Below, in pieces: positions 58,526 to 64,000 of a DNA stretch of 64,000 bases; the stretch's first letter is position 1; each line of letters begins with the position of its first letter. This DNA is from Sycobia sp. Sy_11 (lineage: Eukaryota; Arthropoda; Insecta; Hymenoptera; Epichrysomallidae): contig JACCIC010000019.1 in the NCBI GenBank assembly GCA_018907035.1, positions 1,122,501-1,186,500 of the forward strand, written 5' to 3'. The notes under the pieces were generated by a model, which saw only the letters and a list, made by a program, of their open reading frames with translations, was not told the origin of the DNA and did not search any database. The position numbers and the translations under genes were made by a program.

Positions 58526-58702
58526 ATGGTCCCGAATCGAAGACGATCGGACAGACGAATCGCCGTGAAACGAGCACCGGTCGACTGGCGCGCGTTCGCC
58601 AGCGACGCGTACGAGCTCCAAGGGAGCGGTAAACTTGAGCGTCGATCGTTGATGGATTTGGTCGGGACTGCCCTGATTTATCGTCCCTTCGACGTCGCGT
58701 AA
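58526..58702 (+). CDS. Candidate small protein, 58 aa, unknown
   Basis: The ATG at 58526 has A at -3 and G at +4, a favourable start context. The frame runs 58 codons to TAA in an isolated GC-rich patch with AT-rich flanks, and most codons end in G or C. The N-terminus is basic (MVPNRRRSDRRIAVKR), followed by a mixed segment (VDWRAFASDAYELQG) and a more hydrophobic end (SLMDLVGTALIYRPFDV). It has no Cys and no membrane segment. The reverse strand is open across the same patch (58496-58738), so direction is not certain. I recognise no family. Confidence 0.3.
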   Translation: MVPNRRRSDRRIAVKRAPVDWRAFASDAYELQGSGKLERRSLMDLVGTALIYRPFDVA

Positions 58703-58760
58703 AAGCAGTCGAAGTAGGCGGGCGCTCGGCAAGCGCACGCGGGATATTCCGACACAGATA

Positions 58761-58807
58761 CTTAGATACGCTAATTCCTACTTAAATTCCTGCTTAGATA
58801 CGCTAAT
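58761..58807. repeat. Direct repeat, 32-base period
   Basis: CTTAGATACGCTAAT occurs at 58761-58775 and again at 58793-58807. The intervening bases contain related TTCCTACTTA/TTCCTGCTTA words, which suggests a small tandem duplication. Confidence 0.7.
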
Positions 58808-59300
58808 CGACAAATTTCATAAAATGATTCCTTGATATTCCAATACGATCGTCGGACTAATGGCCTTGTCAGGATCAATTTTCGGAATTATTTTACCGAG
58901 CCGATACAAAGCGCGCCTTGCAATCGGCGTTGCAGATTGATAAAACATTAAAATGTTATAAGCAATACTTTGTTATTGGCGTTGAAATAATACTAACAAG
59001 CTTTATATAAAAGTACAAAGCCGACAATGTACGTGTATACACATACACGCACACATATATATATGAATACTCAAAATTGGCAAATAATAATAATGTCAAT
59101 TTTTTAATTCAAACCGATTCTTACTCGTACAAGGACATTCCGTATATATATATATATATATACACGACCTTGTACATTTTTGATGAGCTGATTATCAGAA
59201 TACAATTTCATTATACAAAATGTTAACGCAACGTATGTACGAGCTCGCGTCGAAATGGAAAAATGTCGAAAACACAATATTTAACATTTTATGTAAGACT
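58808..59300. other. AT-rich spacer with TA run
   Basis: Contains a TA run at 59143-59161 and no supported gene. Confidence 0.55.
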
Positions 59301-59894
59301 CGTATACGTGAACGGAGGGGCCTTTACCGCCGTCGTGTGTCGACGCCTGTCCGTGTGTCGCGCGCGTGCGAGCGCGCCTCGTATCGCGAAAATACACTTA
59401 CGACAGTAACATTGGGAATAAGCGCGAAAATTAATCGGGACGTGAGGGAGAGAGAGAGAGACAGAGTCCCGCGCGTGCGTGTCAAATCAATCGAGAAAAA
59501 TGAGAAAAAAGTTTCCGAGCAGAGCTCGACGTTGGCTGGCCGTTCGTAGAGCCATCAGGTACATATTACGTAATCACTTCCGGCGCGCGCACGCGTCGAC
59601 CGACCCGTGCTCGTTCCTCCCTCTCGCCACGCGCGCTACTATGTGTTGCCTCCCTCCCTGCCGCCGTCCCATCCTTCATTCGCGCATAAAGCAAAACAAG
59701 GCATAAATAACGCAATAACGCGGAAGCGAGATGCGCGCGGGATAAACTCGTCTCCCGCGATCAGCGCTATCCGCGTTGTTTACACACACGCACGCACGCG
59801 CGCGCGCGCGCACATCCTCGCATTTCTTTAAAGGTTCTCCGATGCTCTCCTGTGCCTTAATACCTTCTCCCCCGTAGGTTACACACCATCCATT

Positions 59895-59929
<35 letters not shown>

Positions 59930-60240
59930 ACACCCGAATATAACTTCCGAAGAAAAAAAACCACGCGCATCAGCCCACCCTCCTCTTCTCAATTTTTTGT
60001 TGCATCGGCCGCCGACGTGACCTTCGCGTCGACTGTAATATACTTACGTGTGCATGTACACATTTGATGCAATTGCATTGGCGCACGCGCGCGCGTTATT
60101 CTCGCGGTTATGCAAGAATTTCAAGGTCGCGACCGGCGCACCCCCCCCCACCTCCCGCCATCTTCGCACCATTCCGTGAGCAATAAGCGATCCTCGCGCG
60201 ATTACATTATAATACGGATTTTGCCGGGTTCTTCGCTTTA
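59301..60240. promoter_or_regulatory. CpG-rich region with GA, CA/CG and CT tracts
   Basis: CpG-dense patches at 59310-59400, 59580-59640 and 60060-60200, with a GA run near 59448-59462, a CA-CG run at 59782-59812, a CT run at 59902-59929 and a C9 run near 60141-60149. No exon recognised. Confidence 0.35.
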
Positions 60241-60279
60241 TTATAATAAATGACCGCAACCGAGTGAAGAACTGAGCGC

Positions 60280-60282
<3 letters not shown>

Positions 60283-60329
<47 letters not shown>
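60283..60329. repeat. (TA)n microsatellite
   Basis: A pure run of about 23 units. Confidence 0.95.
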
Positions 60330-60331
<2 letters not shown>

Positions 60332-61500
60332 CTATGGAAGATACAGTGCAATGAACGCACGAGAATAATCGGAATAACATATATAATTCGTTGATCGAAT
60401 ACATTTAACTAATCGAATAAAATAAATTTTTGCCCATAATTTAATTATTCGTCTGTAGGTTTCGTGGTTCTATTTGTACATTAACTAACAAAAGTTTAGA
60501 TATGTGCGAGCTAAGATCTTCGTGTCCTCGATGGATGAAAGGTGTGCACAGTCACACTACCAAATCACATTTTTTAATTGGTTAATCAGCTGAGTTTTAT
60601 TTTATGCATAAGTAGTTGGTAAAATATACGAAAAATAAATAGAAATAGCGCACTCCATTTTCATTGAAAATGCTTCAGAAATGTATATACTTACTTTATT
60701 ATCTTTTTTCCAGTTGACTAATTTTGTTTTTAAACCAGTAACTTATTTATTTCTAAATTATTTCTATATACTTTTGGACTAAAATAAATTTATCTCTCCA
60801 TTTGTCTCATGCTAGAACTATAATCGCCAGATTTCGTCAGATGTATCATCTATTTTATATTATTCTTATTATACTAACATTATTAGTATTATCCGTTATT
60901 CTATATTAGGTATTATGGCATTTATAACAGCGTCAAACATTTAACAACTCATCAAATATACTACATTACGCTTACAAGACAAATTTTGGCAATGTCCATT
61001 CTATGTGGGGATTTTCAAGTGGTTCATCAGGAAATCAGATTATTATAAGAATATGTGCTAGATGCAACAAAAAATGTTATATATAAATAAATATATGTAA
61101 TTTGAAATACACCCTCGCGCAAAGTTAATGAAAATGTAACCTCGTTTTTATGTTTTCCATAAAATAAATCTTCTACATACTAATTATCTCCGGTAAAGTT
61201 AAGATGGGTAATAATATATGCTACAATTTATCGCTCAATCAGGTATAGATTTTCAGTGGTTGAATTCTGGACTTCATCAATTATGTTATTATTTTGGGGG
61301 ACAAAATATTGTAGAACGCTATTTTTTTTTATCCGAATTAAAGAATTTTCTTTAACAGACTCATTTACGCAAATATTTATGCGTATAAATTAGTTAGTAT
61401 GCGTTTTTAATTAGTTAATACAGCATCAGCGAAAAAGCAAAATTTTCTTCAACGAACGAAATAATTTTCGACGAATAACTTTTCGAGAAATAATTCGTGC
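60330..61500. other. Long AT-rich stretch
   Basis: No gene, array or structure recognised; one of the plainest parts of the window. Confidence 0.6.
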
Positions 61501-61883
61501 CACGAATGGAATAACCCCGTACGCATACGCGCGCACTACTCTGCGCGTAAGTTATCAGGGATATATAATACTCTGTAGCTTGTCAGGACAAAGGTGCGCG
61601 CGCGCGGGCACGCGCGACGTTTTTCGACAGATCCAGCGGGCCATTCGTGGGGCGGGTTGATGAGCCCAAACGCCCGCGCAAACGCGCGGATAATATGCAG
61701 CGGGGGCGCGCGCTCGCCGCTCGATAGATCGATCGACCGACTCGTCGCGTGCGCGCGACTTTCCCTTTCGATCTTTCTTGTATTAAGAGCGAGTCTGGTA
61801 ACCCCCGACCTTGAAATTAATGTCGAGGCTGTCTGCATTTTCTATATTACGAACGGCCCGCGCCCGCTATATACCGCGCGCGC

Positions 61884-61885
<2 letters not shown>
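61501..61885. promoter_or_regulatory. CpG-rich island
   Basis: GCGCGC-dense sequence with frames open on both strands and no domain character. It ends directly at a TA array. Confidence 0.35.

Positions 61886-61924
<39 letters not shown>
61886..61924. repeat. (TA)n microsatellite
   Basis: A pure run of about 19 units. Confidence 0.95.
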
Positions 61925-61933
<9 letters not shown>

Positions 61934-62092
61934 AATGTCGGGCGAGAAGTCTGCTGTGCTATTATAAACGGTCAGGGTCTGGCGAAGCCCTTCAAGTATG
62001 CGTCGCGTCTCTGCCCGAAGGCCGATCGAACAGGTTCACCTGTCCAGCTATCGATGCATGGGATGATGGCGGTCGCGTGCGCTACATAGATT

Positions 62093-62093
62093 A

Positions 62094-62190
<97 letters not shown>
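62093..62190. repeat. (TA)n and (GA)n microsatellite pair
   Basis: A TA run at 62093-62145 and a GA run at 62155-62190 are separated by about 10 bases. Confidence 0.95.
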
Positions 62191-62192
<2 letters not shown>

Positions 62193-62790
62193 TTTCCTCG
62201 CTGTAAATATCTGTAGCGAATACTTAAACTATTATTGTACTTACTATGTGGAAGGCATTATAGTAGGTTAATATAAAATGGATATTATGATTTTAATTCG
62301 AAAAATTGATTTTCCTTTTTTTTATCTCTGTGGAGTATCCCTCAATCGTGTGTAAATCATGTTTAAAATAAGTTACTACAGTAAATGTTTAGAATTAAGT
62401 TACTTTATTAATTCAGAAAAAAAGATTATGATTAATATATGTATTTATTATTTACGGCATAGCGATATAGAAGAAGGAAAATTGTATAATTAAAATTTTT
62501 CAAGACAATGTTTCGTCGAATACAATTGTAGTAAAAACGTAAAGCAAGCAACATCTGCATCGTCGTAAATAGCGAGTAAGAAGCCCAAATGAAAAATCCT
62601 TGCAAGCTATAATTATATTAATGGCGCAAATCATCGGCTGTTGACAAGTGCATCAAGATTTTGACGCGTTCGCGCAAATGCTCGACGTAAATATACAGTG
62701 TATACAAACAATATGCATATATATTTATAAATACATCGAAAAGCGTACGAAAGACCTCCAGATTCCACGGTGCGTTACCGAACGGGTTGT
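62191..62790. other. AT-rich spacer
   Basis: Nothing recognised. Confidence 0.6.
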
Positions 62791-62840
62791 TGTTGTTGTT
62801 ATTATTATTATTGTTATTATATTATTATATTATTATTATC
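62791..62840. repeat. Imperfect (TTG)n/(ATT)n tract
   Basis: Four TTG units lead into interrupted ATT units. Confidence 0.85.
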
Positions 62841-62956
62841 CAAGTTGTACAAGCAGCGCGGCCGTGGATAACCCCGGTTACATATTAATTCGACCAAATG
62901 GACGAGACGCGGAGACAGAAAGCTCGCGCCAGTGGCAATTGCCGACCTTCGCTTAT

Positions 62957-63011
62957 ATACATATATATATATATATATAATATAGATATATACATATATA
63001 TATATATATAT

Positions 63012-63056
<45 letters not shown>
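62957..63056. repeat. Interrupted (TA)n cluster
   Basis: Several TA blocks separated by ATAGATA, TACATA and TTATATTATA interruptions. Confidence 0.95.
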
Positions 63057-63059
<3 letters not shown>

Positions 63060-63769
63060 CTCATCAAAAATTTCCTTCGCGCATCGACACGATTATACAT
63101 TGTACTTCGGCGCGACTAAGCGCGCGCTCATCTTAACAAAATTTATTACGTAAGCCATATAATATTTTTCCAAAATGTTGCCAGCATTATTTCTTATGTT
63201 TTTTTTTGGTTTCCGTCGGACGTGTGCGTAGAGTTTGCGCAATTCGAGATATCTCGAAAACATCTGGATCCGATAAAATGGCAATTCGCTTCGAATATGA
63301 TAAAGAGCGGGTTTTGATACAAGGACTGTAACGTTAAGTTATTGGCTTTTTCTTTCATCGTTCATTTTTTTCATTTTTTCTTTTTAATTTATCGATATTC
63401 TCGTTTCCGGAGTAAAACTTAATAATTAAGGTTTAAATAACCTAAGAAACAAAGAACTGGAACTTTGTGCCAAAGCAAAGGTTATCTGGTAATTTTTTAA
63501 ATCAAATTCTACAAAATTTCATACGAACAATTTTATTATAGAAGACACGCAATGCTGCGAATTTATTCAGGGGTCACAGTGCTTTGGCTACATCCTGTAC
63601 ACTCCAGCATTTCGTTTACAATAAGCTGATGAATTGCGGCGTACATATTCATTCGATATCATATCATTTCTAAAGAAACACTTTTTAGCGTCCCTTTATC
63701 GGATGTGCCTTTATTCTTTTAAATGGGAATGATACTTCTCAATTCATGCATCTTCATTTGAGAAATTAG
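63057..63769. other. AT-rich stretch
   Basis: Nothing recognised. Small unsupported frame at 63093-63284 (-). Confidence 0.6.
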
Positions 63770-63774
63770 TTATA

Positions 63775-63828
<54 letters not shown>
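63770..63828. repeat. (TA)n microsatellite
   Basis: A TA run with one GTA interruption near its start. Confidence 0.95.
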
Positions 63829-63831
<3 letters not shown>

Positions 63832-64000
63832 GACGTTTAACCGAGTGTATTTTTAAATGTATTTTCGATAACACAATCAGAGGATTGATAGTCTGCTTCG
63901 TTAATTTCACTGGGCGAGTAGCCTCTCTTCTGTATTTGTTAAACTTTCTCAAGCTGCCCTGTTAATGAATGTGACAGGTAATTGTCGAAAGTAAATCAAG

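Noticed and set aside
61594..62271. 225-codon plus-strand open frame
   Set aside because: Spans two TA arrays and a GA tract and has no domain.

Overview
The window looks like nuclear DNA from an insect, most likely a hymenopteran (ant, bee or wasp). That rests on AT-rich sequence broken by CpG-rich islands, extreme density of (TA)n, (GA/CT)n and (CA)n microsatellites, a decayed mariner-type transposon, and the lack of any operon or compact gene layout. The assignment is inferred from sequence character; no gene identifies the species.

The window is gene-poor. No multi-exon gene can be assembled by eye, and most long open frames run through microsatellites (poly Tyr-Ile from TA, Arg-Glu from GA, Leu-Ser from CT) or CpG islands, so they are not called as genes. 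The firmest element is a mariner transposase pseudogene at 22878-23677. It has a left terminal inverted repeat, a deleted DNA-binding region and several frame breaks, but recognisable D,D34D landmarks. Weaker candidates for host coding sequence, none of which I can name, are: a 130-codon open frame at 29378-29770 (-); an apparent terminal coding exon at 41659-41886 (-) with a poly(A) signal at 41519-41524; a possible internal exon at 34731-34906 (+); a 149-codon frame at 55057-55509 (+) with splice-like motifs on both sides; and a 58-codon ATG frame at 58526-58702 (+).

Layout: 1-3.7 kb is AT-rich with a possible decayed coding relic at 2.88-3.35 kb. 3.8-8.1 kb alternates CpG islands with GA, CT and TA arrays. 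8-18.7 kb is mostly AT-rich with scattered arrays, including an (ATT)26 tract, plus a nested hairpin at 10.83-10.90 kb. 18.8-20.1 kb is the largest CpG island. 20-28.5 kb is AT-rich and holds the mariner relic. 28.5-36 kb has two of the coding candidates. 36-44 kb alternates repeats and CpG islands, with a promoter-like island carrying a (CGG)n tract, a palindromic CRE and a TATA-like box at 43.2-43.6 kb. 44-50 kb has many TA arrays and a 14-bp perfect hairpin. 50-64 kb repeats the pattern of CpG islands and TA arrays, with two more small coding candidates.

No tRNA, rRNA, CRISPR array or complete autonomous mobile element was seen. The most useful follow-ups are RNA-seq mapping and protein-level homology searches of the coding candidates, and cross-species alignment of the CpG islands.
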